A DNA stretch of 34,889 nucleotides from DAOUAM01 sp034433305 (GCA_034433305.1 DAOUAM010000007.1:1-34889); one strand, 5' to 3'; numbered from the stretch's first letter, positions 1-7,562 are shown. Notes: a model not told the origin generated them from the letters alone. Program-made: numbers and translations.

Positions 1-1
1 G

Positions 2-55
2 TTGAATGCGCTGCTCAAGCAAGACCGTCCCTGGAACCCTGCCTATACAAAGTGA
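2..55 (+). CDS. C-terminal tail of an unidentified protein (partial)
   Basis: The window opens inside an open frame that reads through 17 codons and stops at TGA 53-55. The residues end in RPWNPAYTK, which looks like a real protein tail, but it is too short to name. Repeat-rich non-coding DNA follows directly, which fits a gene end. It could also be a chance open frame. Confidence 0.35.
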   Translation: MNALLKQDRPWNPAYTK

Positions 56-80
56 TTGACACCCAAGACAGTTGCTCTCT

Positions 81-104
81 AGCTCTCCCCCAGAGGGGGC
101 GAGA
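81..104 (-). repeat. Inverted copy of the G/C-rich palindromic repeat core
   Basis: This short stretch is the reverse complement of the core CTCGCCCCCTCTGGGGGAG, which is also found near 9.4, 13.6, 15.7 and 19.7 kb. It is nearly self-complementary and lies in the non-coding DNA before the endonuclease III gene. Confidence 0.6.
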
Positions 105-110
105 ACAGTC

Positions 111-198
111 CCTGCCCCCTGTGGGGGAAGGTCAGGAGGCATGATTGGACTATCTCAGGGTATATAGACCCCCTGCCCCCTGTGGGGGAAGGTCAGGA
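111..198 (+). repeat. Two 27-nt direct repeats, related to the palindromic family
   Basis: The same 27 bases occur at 111-137 and 172-198, 61 nt apart. Each has the palindromic centre GCCCCCTGTGGGGG, a variant of the family core. They lie just downstream of the endonuclease III stop on the minus strand. Confidence 0.65.
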
Positions 199-207
199 AG
201 GGGGCCA

Positions 208-235
208 GACGCCTGTCCCGAGCCTGTCGAGGGAA
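208..235. repeat. REP-like short palindrome
   Basis: The segment contains CCCGAGCCTGTCGAGGG, which resembles the GAGCCTGTCGA-type repetitive palindromes scattered between genes in many bacteria. It sits between the direct repeats and the endonuclease III stop codon. Confidence 0.4.
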
Positions 236-250
236 AGGGGGCGAGGCAGG

Positions 251-913
251 CTAGGGCAACTGGCGGGATGGACAGCCCCAGGCCAGAACACACTGGCCGC
301 AGCGGGGGCGCTGGGCCTTGCAGACCCGGCGGCCATGGTTGATGAGGTACATATGAAAGGCGAAGACGTCTTCCGGGGGCACCATGGCCTCCAGGATGTC
401 GTGGGCGTCGTCGGCGCTGACCCTGGGGCCGATGAGTCCCAGCCGGCGGGACACCCGGTAGATATGGGTGTCCACAGGCATCGCCGGCAGGCCAAAGGCG
501 AAGCACAGGATTATGGCCGCCGTCTTGGGGCCGACGCCCGGCAGGCGGCGCAGCCATGCCTTGGCGTCCTTGAGCGGCATGTCCTTCAGGAAAGCCAGGT
601 CAAAGGAGCCGACCTCCTCTTTGATCCGCCGCAGGACAGCCTTGATACGGGGCGCCTTCATGCGGGCCAGCCCTCCCATACGGATGGCATCCTCTATATC
701 CTCCACCGGTGCCTCGGCTATGGCCTCGAAGGAGCCGAAGGTGTCCATGAGCTTGCGGAAGGCCCGCTGGGAGTTGAGGTCGGAGGTGTGCTGGGAAAGG
801 ATGGTGGAGACAAGCTCGGACATGGGGTCCAGGCGCGGGCCCCAGTGGACAGGCCCGTACTCCCGGCCCAGCAGCTCCATCACATCTTGTGCGGACGCGG
901 TGGCATCAGACAT
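251..913 (-). CDS. nth: Endonuclease III-like DNA glycosylase/AP lyase
   Basis: The protein of 220 aa matches the length of the Nth family, which removes oxidised pyrimidines from DNA and nicks the abasic site in base-excision repair. The helix-hairpin-helix LPGVGPKTA lies at residues 124-132, with the expected catalytic Lys130, followed by VDTH with catalytic Asp148. A C-terminal 4Fe-4S cluster motif is complete, with Cys198, Cys205, Cys208 and Cys214 in CX6CX2CX5C spacing. ATG 913 has AGGA about 7 nt upstream. It is divergent from the SelA-like gene. A second repair glycosylase gene, mutM, lies 1.5 kb away on the other strand. The repair-glycosylase family is clear. Whether it is a strict Nth orthologue or a close paralogue cannot be settled by eye. 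Confidence 0.88.
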   Translation of the reverse strand: MSDATASAQDVMELLGREYGPVHWGPRLDPMSELVSTILSQHTSDLNSQRAFRKLMDTFGSFEAIAEAPVEDIEDAIRMGGLARMKAPRIKAVLRRIKEEVGSFDLAFLKDMPLKDAKAWLRRLPGVGPKTAAIILCFAFGLPAMPVDTHIYRVSRRLGLIGPRVSADDAHDILEAMVPPEDVFAFHMYLINHGRRVCKAQRPRCGQCVLAWGCPSRQLP

Positions 914-1069
914 GGGGCAGTCCTGGTCAGTGGGCTATGGGCTGGCGCTCTGGCGGCGCAGCCATGGCTATGATACACAAAGCGCCGGTGCCGTTGCACC
1001 TGGCCGGCGGGTGCCTGTTCCGCCTGCGGGAAGGGGCTACGTGAGGCAGCGCCCCCAGAAAGCCAGGGC

Positions 1070-1099
1070 TTGAGTCGGCCTTCGTGGCAGGCATATAAT
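1070..1099 (+). promoter_or_regulatory. Candidate sigma70-type promoter for the SelA-like gene
   Basis: TTGAGT at 1070-1075 and a perfect TATAAT at 1094-1099 are separated by 18 nt. The -10 lies 60 nt before the start codon at 1159. This is one of the best promoter matches in the window. Confidence 0.55.
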
Positions 1100-1158
1100 G
1101 CGGCCTTGGGACGGGCGCCTGCGTCCCGGCAGCAAGACGTGGAGCATAAGGAGGAGCA

Positions 1159-2288
1159 ATGGCTAGAAGCTTTTACGATGAGCTTGGGGTAAGGCGTGTC
1201 ATCAACGCCAGCGGGAACCAGACGGTGCTTGGCGGCTCCAGCCCGTCGCCCGAGGTGCTGAGGGCCATGGAAGAGGCCACCCGCACCTATGTGGAGATGG
1301 ACGAGCTGCTGAAGAAGTCCGGGGAGTACATCGCTGGCATGCTGGGGACGGAGGGCGCCTACGTGACATCGGGCTGCGCGGCGGCCCTGGCCCTGAGCGC
1401 CGCCGCGTGCATCGCCGGCAAGGACCCGGAGAGGATGCTGCAGTTGCCCGATACCACCGGCATGAAGAACGAGATCGTCCTCCAGAAGAAGCAGCGCTAC
1501 AGCTACGACCGCAGCTACACCGTCACCGGCGGCAAGCTGGTGGAGGCGGGCGACGAGAACGGCTGCACGCCCAGGCAACTGGAGGCCGCCATCGGCCCAA
1601 AGACGGCGGCCATCGCCTACTTCATCCAGCCCGACTGGGGGGACTCGGTGGTCTCCCTGGAGGACACGGTCAAGATTGCCCACGAGCACGGCCTGCCAGT
1701 CATAGCCGACGCGGCGTCCCAGATATACCCGCTGGACTACTTCCGCCGCAACGCCCAGTCGGCGGACCTGGTGTGCTTCGGCGCCAAGTACATCGGCGCG
1801 CCACACGCCACAGGCTTCGTGGTCGGCAAGAAGGACCTGGTGGACACGGTGATGCCCACGGGTTCATCGGCTTCCACACCGGCGGACGCCGAGCCATCGG
1901 CAGGCCCATGAAGGTGGACAGGCAGGGCGTGGTGGCCGTGTGCGTCGCCCTCAAGAGTTGGTTCTCCACCAACCACGAGGACAGGCTGCTGGCCGTGGAC
2001 AGCAAGCTGGCCGCCATGCAGCGCGACCTGCAGGGCATACCCCACGCCCAGCCCAAGGTGGTGAACCTCCAGCGCTTCTGGGGCTCCAGCCTCCACATCG
2101 TCCTGGACACGCAGAGGCTGGGCAAGACGGCGGCACAGGTATCCAGGGAGCTGGCCGATGGCAGCCCGCGCATCTGGGTCAACACCCAGGGCGATAACAC
2201 CGTGGTCGTCAACGCCCACACCCTCAACGAGGGCGAGGAGAAAATCGTCGTCCGAAGGCTGCGAGAAGTGCTGACGGCAAAGAAGTAG
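1159..2288 (+). pseudogene. SelA-like PLP-dependent enzyme, interrupted by a frameshift
   Basis: The two halves together encode about 377 aa, the normal size for the SelA-like branch of fold-type I PLP enzymes (selenocysteine synthase relatives and D-glucosaminate-6-phosphate ammonia-lyase-like proteins). The N-terminal part begins at ATG 1159 behind AAGGAGG (spacing 4). It contains INASGNQTVLGG and the likely PLP lysine Lys210 in FGAKYIGAPHATG. The frame then shifts by -1 around 1855-1857 (CCCAC), and the C-terminal part continues as HGFIGFHTGGRRAIGRPMK through to TAG 2288. Without correction the first frame ends at 1911 and loses the small domain. It could be a real one-base deletion or a sequencing error. 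The substrate is not predictable; nothing else for selenocysteine synthesis is present nearby. Confidence 0.75.
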
Positions 2289-2311
2289 CCGCCCTGGCGA
2301 GGCAAACGGCG

Positions 2312-2373
2312 CCAGACCTTACTCCCGTAGCCCTCTCTCCACGCGCGGAGAGAGGGAACGGGGTGAGGTCTGG
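2312..2373. repeat. Long nested palindrome after the SelA-like gene
   Basis: The outer arms CCAGACCT (2312-2319) and AGGTCTGG (2366-2373) enclose a perfect 10-bp inner stem, CCCTCTCTCC (2331-2340) and GGAGAGAGGG (2347-2356), with a 6-nt loop. The arms between are partly complementary, so almost the whole 62 nt can fold into one hairpin. It could terminate the upstream transcript or be a REP/MITE-like element. There is no T-tract. Confidence 0.6.
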
Positions 2374-2409
2374 ACGCCTGCCCTGTCACCCCTCGTGAAA
2401 GGAGCGCCG

Positions 2410-3231
2410 GTGCCGGAAGCGCCAGACCTGGAGGTCATCAAGGACTTCCTGAACAAGCGCGTCGCGGGGCTGACGGTGGATGCCGCCAGCGTCCTGCGCC
2501 CCAGCGTGCTGCGCTCCCTGGCCGGCGACTTCACCCCTGACGTCCAGGGCCGGGCCATGGAAAGCTTCCAGCGCCGGGGGAAGTTCCTGCTCTGCCACCT
2601 CTCCGGCGACCGGCTGCTGGTGGTGAACCCCATGCTCACGGGCGCCCTCCAGCACTGCGCCCCCTCGGAGCGCGTCAGCAAGCGGACGTGCATCGTGCTA
2701 TCCCTGTCCAGCGGCCAGGAGCTCCGGTACCTGGACGAGAAGCAGATGGGCATGGTGTACTACGTCACCGCTGAGCAGTTGCCCCAGGTGCCGCGCCTTC
2801 ATGAGCAAGGCCCCGACGTGCTGGACGGCATGAGCTTCGAGGAGTTCCAGCGCCGGCTTCGGGCCTTCCACGGCGAGATAAAGGGCATCCTCACCAGGGG
2901 CCAGCTCATGGCCGGCATCGGCAACGCCTACGCCGACGAGGTCCTCTTCGCGGCGGGCATCTACCCCTTCCGCAAGCGCAAGACGCTTACCCAGGAGGAG
3001 GTGCGCCGGCTCCACCAGAAGTCGCGAGAGGTGGTGGAAGAAGCTATAGTAGTACTGAGGGAGCGGATGGGCGAGGACATCCACGTGAAGGTCAGGGACT
3101 TCCTGAAGGTCCACAACAAGGGAGGCTCGCCCTGCCCGCGCTGCGGCAACTCCATAAGCCAGATCACCGCCAACCAGCGCATCACCAGCTACTGCCGCCG
3201 CTGCCAGCCAGGGATGCTGCTGAGGAACTAG
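2410..3231 (+). CDS. mutM: Formamidopyrimidine-DNA glycosylase (Fpg/MutM)
   Basis: Fpg excises oxidised purines such as 8-oxoguanine and cleaves the abasic site. I place the start at GTG 2410, not at the in-frame ATG 2395. GGAG sits 5 nt before GTG, and this start gives an N-terminus of (M)PEAPDLE, where the exposed Pro2 acts as nucleophile and Glu3 as catalytic acid. The protein is then 273 aa, typical for the family. Other landmarks are Lys58 in RRGKF, the MAGIGNAYADEVLF segment with Asn172, and a C-terminal zinc finger with Cys242, Cys245, Cys262 and Cys265. The LuxR-type regulator starts 6 nt after the stop, suggesting co-transcription. Confidence 0.92.
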   Translation: MPEAPDLEVIKDFLNKRVAGLTVDAASVLRPSVLRSLAGDFTPDVQGRAMESFQRRGKFLLCHLSGDRLLVVNPMLTGALQHCAPSERVSKRTCIVLSLSSGQELRYLDEKQMGMVYYVTAEQLPQVPRLHEQGPDVLDGMSFEEFQRRLRAFHGEIKGILTRGQLMAGIGNAYADEVLFAAGIYPFRKRKTLTQEEVRRLHQKSREVVEEAIVVLRERMGEDIHVKVRDFLKVHNKGGSPCPRCGNSISQITANQRITSYCRRCQPGMLLRN

Positions 3232-3237
3232 GCGCAG

Positions 3238-3885
3238 ATGGAAGACAGGACTTCGGCCACACCCGGCCTGAGGGTGCTGATAGTAGCCCAGGACCCCCTG
3301 GCGCGCGCCGGGCTGGCGACGCTGCTGGCCGGGCGCCCGGGCCTTGGCATCGCCGGCCAGGTGGCCGAGGACAGCGACCTGAAGGCCGCCCTGGAGGTCT
3401 TCAGGCCGGATGTGGTGGTGTGGGACCTGGGCTGGGAGCCTGCCACGGCCCTGGAGCGCCTGGGCGACCTGGGGGAGCTGGATACGCCGGTGGTGGCGCT
3501 GCTTCCTGACGAGACCTCCGCTGGCGAGGCGTGGGCCTCGGGAGTCCGGGGCCTGCTGCTCAGGAGCGCCAGCGCCACGGCCCTGGGCGCGGCGGTGGAG
3601 GCTGCGGCACAGGGCATTGTGGCCCTGGAGCCGGAGCTGGCCTCCGCCCTGCTGGCCGTCCGGGAGCGGACGCCAGCGGCGCCCAACGCCGACCTGACGC
3701 CCAGGGAGATTGAGGTCCTCAGGCTCCTGGCCGAGGGGCTGTCCAACAAGGCCATCGCCCACCGGCTGGACATCAGCGAGCACACCGTCAAGTTCCACGT
3801 CAACTCCATCCTGGGCAAGCTGGGCGCCCAGAGCCGCACCGAGGCCGTCATGCGCGCCACGCGGATGGGCCTGGTACTGCTCTGA
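3238..3885 (+). CDS. LuxR/NarL-family response regulator with a degenerate receiver
   Basis: The 215-aa protein has an N-terminal receiver-like domain (about residues 10-125) and a C-terminal LuxR helix-turn-helix (about 150-210; LTPREIEVLRLLAEGLSNKA), so it should bind DNA as a dimer. The receiver keeps the phospho-acceptor position as Asp63 (VVVWD). The usual acidic pair at the end of strand 1 is replaced (VAQDP in place of VDDHP), and the conserved Lys is Arg (GLLLRS). It may therefore work without phosphorylation or respond weakly. It starts 6 nt after the mutM stop with only a weak SD, so translational coupling is likely. No sensor kinase is adjacent. Confidence 0.82.
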   Translation: MEDRTSATPGLRVLIVAQDPLARAGLATLLAGRPGLGIAGQVAEDSDLKAALEVFRPDVVVWDLGWEPATALERLGDLGELDTPVVALLPDETSAGEAWASGVRGLLLRSASATALGAAVEAAAQGIVALEPELASALLAVRERTPAAPNADLTPREIEVLRLLAEGLSNKAIAHRLDISEHTVKFHVNSILGKLGAQSRTEAVMRATRMGLVLL

Positions 3886-4017
3886 CCTGGCCTTTTTTCC
3901 AGGTGCGGGCCTCGCCTAACGGGCTGTGTGTCCTGCCCCCTGCCGCTGGTAAGTTAGATTCAGGCACACCCTTTAGTTTCCAGCGGCGGGGCTGCTGGTA
4001 CCCGCAAGGAGAAGAGC

Positions 4018-4920
4018 ATGGTACAGGTACTTCCAGGTCTATCCGAGGCGCTGGCCGACACGGTGTCGGCGGCGGGCGCCGCCGTGGTGCGGGTGGAGGC
4101 GAGGCGCAGGCTCCCGGCCAGCGGCGTGGTCTGGTCGCCGGACGGCCTCATAGTGACGGCCCATCACGTGATCGAGCAGGAGGAGAACATCATCATTGGC
4201 CTGCCCAACGGCCAGACGGTGCCGGCGACGCTGGTGGGGCGCGACCCGGCCACGGACGTCGCCGTGCTGCGGGCCAGCCTGAGCGGCCAGTCGCTCCAGG
4301 CCCCCTCCTGGGCCGATGGCGGCACCCTGCGTGTGGGGCACCTGGTGCTGGCGCTGGGCAGGCCGGGCCAGTCGGTGCTGGCCACACTGGGCATAGTCAG
4401 CGCCCTGGGCGAAAGCTGGCGCACTCCCATCGGCGGCAGGCTGGACCGCTACCTGCAGACCGACGTGGTCATGTACCCGGGCTTTTCCGGCGGCCCCCTG
4501 GTGGACGCCAGCGGGCGTATCCTGGGGGTCAACACCTCGGCGCTGCTGCGGGGCATACCCCTGACGGTGCCAACGGCCACGGTGCGCCGGGTGGTGGAGG
4601 CGGTACTGGCCCACGGGCGTGTGCGCCGGGGCTACCTGGGCGTGGGCGCTCAGCCGGTGCGCCTGCCAGAAGCCGTCGCCAGGGAGGTGGGCCAGGACTC
4701 TGGCCTGCTGCTGCTCTCGGTGGAGGCAGGCGGCCCCGCCGACCGTGGCGGCCTGCTGCTGGGCGACACCATCATCGCCGTCAACGGCCAGCCGGTACGC
4801 CACCTGGATGACCTGCTGTCCCTGCTGACCGGAGAGCGCATCGGCGCGACTGTGCCCGTGCGCATCCTGCGCGGCGGCCAGGTGCGGCAGGTGAGCCTGG
4901 TCATAGGCGAGCGCAGCTAG
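4018..4920 (+). CDS. HtrA-like serine protease (S1C) with one PDZ domain
   Basis: The 300-aa protein has a trypsin-like domain (about residues 15-195) and one C-terminal PDZ domain (about 205-295). The catalytic triad is visible as His50 (TAHHVI), Asp80 (DPATDVAVL) and Ser157 (GFSGGPL). HtrA proteases degrade or hold misfolded proteins, usually in the periplasm. Here there is no signal peptide or membrane anchor, so it is probably cytoplasmic, an unusual location. AAGGAG lies 6 nt before ATG 4018, which supports this start and argues against a missed N-terminus. The next gene, 61 nt downstream, is a second protease of the same family without PDZ. Confidence 0.88.
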   Translation: MVQVLPGLSEALADTVSAAGAAVVRVEARRRLPASGVVWSPDGLIVTAHHVIEQEENIIIGLPNGQTVPATLVGRDPATDVAVLRASLSGQSLQAPSWADGGTLRVGHLVLALGRPGQSVLATLGIVSALGESWRTPIGGRLDRYLQTDVVMYPGFSGGPLVDASGRILGVNTSALLRGIPLTVPTATVRRVVEAVLAHGRVRRGYLGVGAQPVRLPEAVAREVGQDSGLLLLSVEAGGPADRGGLLLGDTIIAVNGQPVRHLDDLLSLLTGERIGATVPVRILRGGQVRQVSLVIGERS

Positions 4921-4981
4921 CCAGAGGCCGGCGGCCCGTGAAAGGGGCTGGGGTTACAATGTACTGAAAGCGGAGGTCCAT

Positions 4982-5587
4982 GTGGCTACATTGCTGGAGC
5001 AACTGAACGATGAAATGGCGTCCCTGGTCGCGGGCGTCGGTCGCAGCGTGGTGAGAATACACAACGGCAGGGGCGGCACCGGGGCCGGGACGATATGGCA
5101 CCCTCAAGGTCTTGTCCTGACCAATGCTCACGTGGCGGAGCGGCATTCGCCGCTGGTGACGCTGCCCGATGGCACCACCCTGCCCGCCCGCATCCTGGCC
5201 AGCGACCCTTCCAGGGACCTGGCCGCGCTGGCCGTGGACGCCACGGGCCTGCCCACCATACCCATCGGCGAGTCCCGGGGGCTGAGGCCAGGGCAGATGG
5301 TGCTGGCCATGGGCCACCCCTGGGGAGTGGTCGGCGCGGTGACCGTGGGCGTGGTGGTCAACGTCGGCGCTGAACTGGCGGAGGCACCGTGGCCGGGGCG
5401 GGAGTGGGTGGTGGTCAACCTCCACCTGCGGCCTGGCTACTCCGGCGGCCCGCTGGTGGACGTGCAGGGCCGGCTGGTGGGCATCAACACCATGATGACC
5501 GGCCCGGACGTGGGGCTGGCCGTGCCAGTACACGTGGTGAAGGCCTTCCTGCGGCAGGCGCTGGGAGCCAGGCGAGCGGCGGCCTGA
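4982..5587 (+). CDS. Short trypsin-like serine protease (S1C), no PDZ domain
   Basis: The 201-aa protein is a bare protease domain. The triad is His50 (TNAHVA), Asp79 (DPSRDLAAL) and Ser154 (GYSGGPL), each at nearly the same residue number as in the preceding protease, so the pair probably arose by duplication. There is no signal peptide. The start is GTG 4982 with GGAGG 5 nt upstream; an ATG at 4980 is out of frame. With no PDZ domain it lacks the usual peptide sensor and trimer-regulating module, so its activity may be constitutive or depend on its partner. A strong hairpin follows the stop. Confidence 0.85.
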   Translation: MATLLEQLNDEMASLVAGVGRSVVRIHNGRGGTGAGTIWHPQGLVLTNAHVAERHSPLVTLPDGTTLPARILASDPSRDLAALAVDATGLPTIPIGESRGLRPGQMVLAMGHPWGVVGAVTVGVVVNVGAELAEAPWPGREWVVVNLHLRPGYSGGPLVDVQGRLVGINTMMTGPDVGLAVPVHVVKAFLRQALGARRAAA

Positions 5588-5590
5588 AGC

Positions 5591-5636
5591 GCTGGCGCTA
5601 CGAAAGACGCAGCCACGCGCCTTGCGTAGCGCCAGC
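5591..5636 (+). terminator. Hairpin directly after the second protease gene
   Basis: Perfect 12-bp inverted repeat: GCTGGCGCTACG (5591-5602) pairs with CGTAGCGCCAGC (5625-5636), with a 22-nt loop, starting 4 nt after the stop codon. No T-run follows, so it may be a Rho-type boundary or an mRNA-stabilising stem instead of an intrinsic terminator. Confidence 0.5.
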
Positions 5637-5747
5637 ACCTGGTGCCCATGCGGGTAACACCGCCAGAATCCTCCCCGGGACAGGCGACTGTGTGACCAGA
5701 TGCCTGTGGAGAATTCCAATGTCACCCATCAAATACCCCTTACAGGC

Positions 5748-5775
5748 TTGACAAGCACCTGACATCTCCTTTAAC
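5748..5775 (+). promoter_or_regulatory. Candidate promoter for the HEAT-repeat gene
   Basis: A perfect TTGACA at 5748-5753 lies 16 nt before TTTAAC (5770-5775), a 4/6 match to the -10 consensus. The 11 nt TTGACAAGCAC and the same spacing to TTTAAC recur on the minus strand before the glyoxalase gene. The rest of 5637-5890 shows no gene. Confidence 0.45.
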
Positions 5776-5890
5776 GTCAATTTTAGAGCAGCTTTTCCCG
5801 CCTTGAGCCTCAATTCCTCAGCGTATCGAGCCACTTAGTGTAGGGGAATGCGAGCGCTTTATGAGACCCTCCAAGTTAAATGCGCGCAGG

Positions 5891-6036
5891 TGCCCTGCCC
5901 TCGCTGCCAGGGCAGCAGTGCAAGTCCGCAAAGCTGCTGACCGCTCATGCACCTGGGCGAGCGACTCGGTGTGGGATACCGGGGCTTAGAAGCGTTACTT
6001 CTGAAGGCTATCCCGTTCGCAGCCTGAGTCACGAGG
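5891..6036 (+). promoter_or_regulatory. Structured 5' leader of the HEAT-repeat gene (unidentified RNA)
   Basis: This stretch can fold into several stems in a row. TGCCCTG (5891-5897) pairs with CAGGGCA (5908-5914). CAGCAG (5913-5918) pairs with CTGCTG (5934-5939), and these two stems share two bases, so they may compete. A long stem-loop follows: GACTCGG (5963-5969) with CC.GAGTC (6023-6030), GGGATA (5973-5978) with TATCCC (6009-6014), and CTTAGAAG (5985-5992) with CTTCT.AAG (5998-6006). The likely SD, GAGG at 6033-6036, starts 3 nt after the last stem. It could be a cis-regulatory RNA; no known class could be assigned. Confidence 0.4.
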
Positions 6037-6044
6037 TAATTCCA

Positions 6045-6968
6045 TTGAGCCTGGAAAAGTATCTAAAAGAATTATGTGACGAGCAGAGGCCCCTCAAGCA
6101 CATACTGCTCGAACAGCTTTCAGGCCTGACGCCGGAAGCGGTGTTCGAGTTCAGGGATGCCTGGCGCACTCTGTCACAGCAGAGGAAGTGCGAGGTCCTG
6201 AGCAGGCTGGTGGAGCTGAGCGAGGACAACCTGGAGCTGGACTTCAGCCAGGTCTTCCGGTCCTGCCTGGCCGATGAGGACGAAAGCGTGCGCGAGAAGG
6301 CCGCGCTGGGCCTGTCGGACTGCGACGACAGGGTGGTCATACGGCCGCTGGTGGGCCTGCTTCAGAGCGACCCGGCGCCCAGGGTCCGGGCGGCGGCGGC
6401 CACCTCCCTGGGGAAGTTCGCGGAGCTGGCCCAGGAGGGCAAGCTCATCAGCCGGGACGCCGAGCGCATACGGGACGCACTCCTGGCCGTCATAGACAAG
6501 CCCAACGAGGACATCGAGGTCAGGCGGCGGGCCATCGAGGCTGCCTCCTGCTTCAACACGCCCCAGATACAGAAGATCATCCGCGACGCCTATAATAGCT
6601 CCAACCCCAAGCTGAAGCAGAGCGCCATCTTCGCCATGGGCAGGAACTCCGACCCCCAGTGGCTGCCCATCATCCTGGAGGAGATGACCTCCACCGACCC
6701 CGCCATCCGCTACGAGGCGGCCATGGCCTGCGGCCAGATAGGCGACGAGTCCACGGTGCCTCACCTTATCAGGCTCATCAAGGACGAGGACCTCCAGGTG
6801 CAGCTTGCGGCCATAGACGCCCTGGGCAACATCGGCGGGCCGCTGGCCAAGCGGGCGTTGCAGCAATGCCTCAAGTCTGGCGACGAGGCCCTGGAGGAGG
6901 CCGCCGAGGCCGCCCTGGGCAACATCGAGTTCGAGGAGGACCCGCTGAGTTTCAGGTTCCAGGCCTAG
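6045..6968 (+). CDS. HEAT-repeat (PBS-lyase-like) protein
   Basis: I choose TTG 6045, with GAGG 8 nt upstream, giving a 307-aa protein. An ATG at 5880 is in frame, but the residues before the TTG look non-protein and lie in a structured leader. From about residue 85 the protein is a chain of roughly 30-residue helical repeats, for example RVRAAAATSLGKFAEL, IRYEAAMACGQIGDEST and VQLAAIDALGNIGGPL. These are the HEAT/PBS-lyase repeats that form protein-binding solenoids. There is no catalytic motif, signal peptide or membrane segment. The role is probably as a scaffold or adaptor; the partner is unknown. It converges on the DUF421 gene with a 20-nt gap. Confidence 0.78.
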   Translation: MSLEKYLKELCDEQRPLKHILLEQLSGLTPEAVFEFRDAWRTLSQQRKCEVLSRLVELSEDNLELDFSQVFRSCLADEDESVREKAALGLSDCDDRVVIRPLVGLLQSDPAPRVRAAAATSLGKFAELAQEGKLISRDAERIRDALLAVIDKPNEDIEVRRRAIEAASCFNTPQIQKIIRDAYNSSNPKLKQSAIFAMGRNSDPQWLPIILEEMTSTDPAIRYEAAMACGQIGDESTVPHLIRLIKDEDLQVQLAAIDALGNIGGPLAKRALQQCLKSGDEALEEAAEAALGNIEFEEDPLSFRFQA

Positions 6969-6988
6969 GGCAAGGACCGACCTGGGCC

Positions 6989-7447
6989 TCAGCCACGGGC
7001 CTTCTCCGGGTAAGGCACTATGGAGATGCCCCCGCTCTTCTCCAGCACGGCCAGCTTTATCTGGTCCAGCCTTTCCAGGCCCTGGTTCTTGCGAGCGGCC
7101 TCCAGTATGTCGTCCTCGTCAATCCGCTCCCGGGCCATGCGGTCGCGTAGAAGCCTGCCGTCCTTCACAATGACCAGCGGCTTGCCCTCCAGCCACCTGT
7201 CCAGCCAGCGGACACGCTGCTTCATGTAGGACAGGCCAATGTCCATCGCCACCAGCGTCGTGACCACGATGGCGGCGTTGGTGATGGAGAAGTCGTCCCC
7301 CAGGAGCGCCTGCTGGGTCGCCTCGGACACGATGAGCAGCAGCACGAAGTCGAAGGTCGTCACCTCCGATATGGTCCTCTTGCCGGCCAGGCGGAACACC
7401 AGGGCTATAAAGCCGTACATCAGCGCCCCTCTTATGACCGCGTCCAT
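6989..7447 (-). CDS. DUF421 (YetF-like) membrane protein
   Basis: The 152-aa protein has three N-terminal membrane segments (about residues 4-20, 30-47 and 57-75), then the cytoplasmic YetF-like domain with LEGKPLVIVKDGRLL and a terminal GGISIVP. The FRLAGKRTISEVTTFDFVLLL stretch is typical of the DUF421 family, whose biochemical role is unsettled. The start is ATG 7447, with GAGGAGG 6 nt upstream. A longer open frame reaches 7576, but its extra residues are low-complexity Gly/Pro/Arg. The neighbouring one-TM protein gene lies just upstream on the same strand, a pairing I recall from other genomes. Confidence 0.85.
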   Translation of the reverse strand: MDAVIRGALMYGFIALVFRLAGKRTISEVTTFDFVLLLIVSEATQQALLGDDFSITNAAIVVTTLVAMDIGLSYMKQRVRWLDRWLEGKPLVIVKDGRLLRDRMARERIDEDDILEAARKNQGLERLDQIKLAVLEKSGGISIVPYPEKARG

Positions 7448-7562
7448 GGACAGCCTCCTCATTAAAGCCCCTGAGCACCCATCAAGACCTTTGCCTTCGC
7501 TGGGCATGCCACGTCTGCCAGGGGAAGGCGGGCCTGTGTTGCCAGCAGGTCTCGCAGGTGCT

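Noticed and set aside
1852..1862. Programmed -1 frameshift in the SelA-like gene
   Set aside because: No slippery heptamer, no internal SD and no following stem are visible; homologues are normally single-frame.
3885..3904. ACCTGG-CCTTTTTT-CCAGGT hairpin after the LuxR-type regulator as a terminator
   Set aside because: The T-run is in the loop, not after the stem, and the stem is only 6 bp, so it is not a standard intrinsic terminator.
5880..6030. tRNA, cobalamin riboswitch or c-di-GMP riboswitch in the leader of the HEAT gene
   Set aside because: GTTCGCA looks like a T-loop and GTGCAAGTCC resembles a cobalamin core, but the flanking stems and conserved boxes of these classes do not fit.
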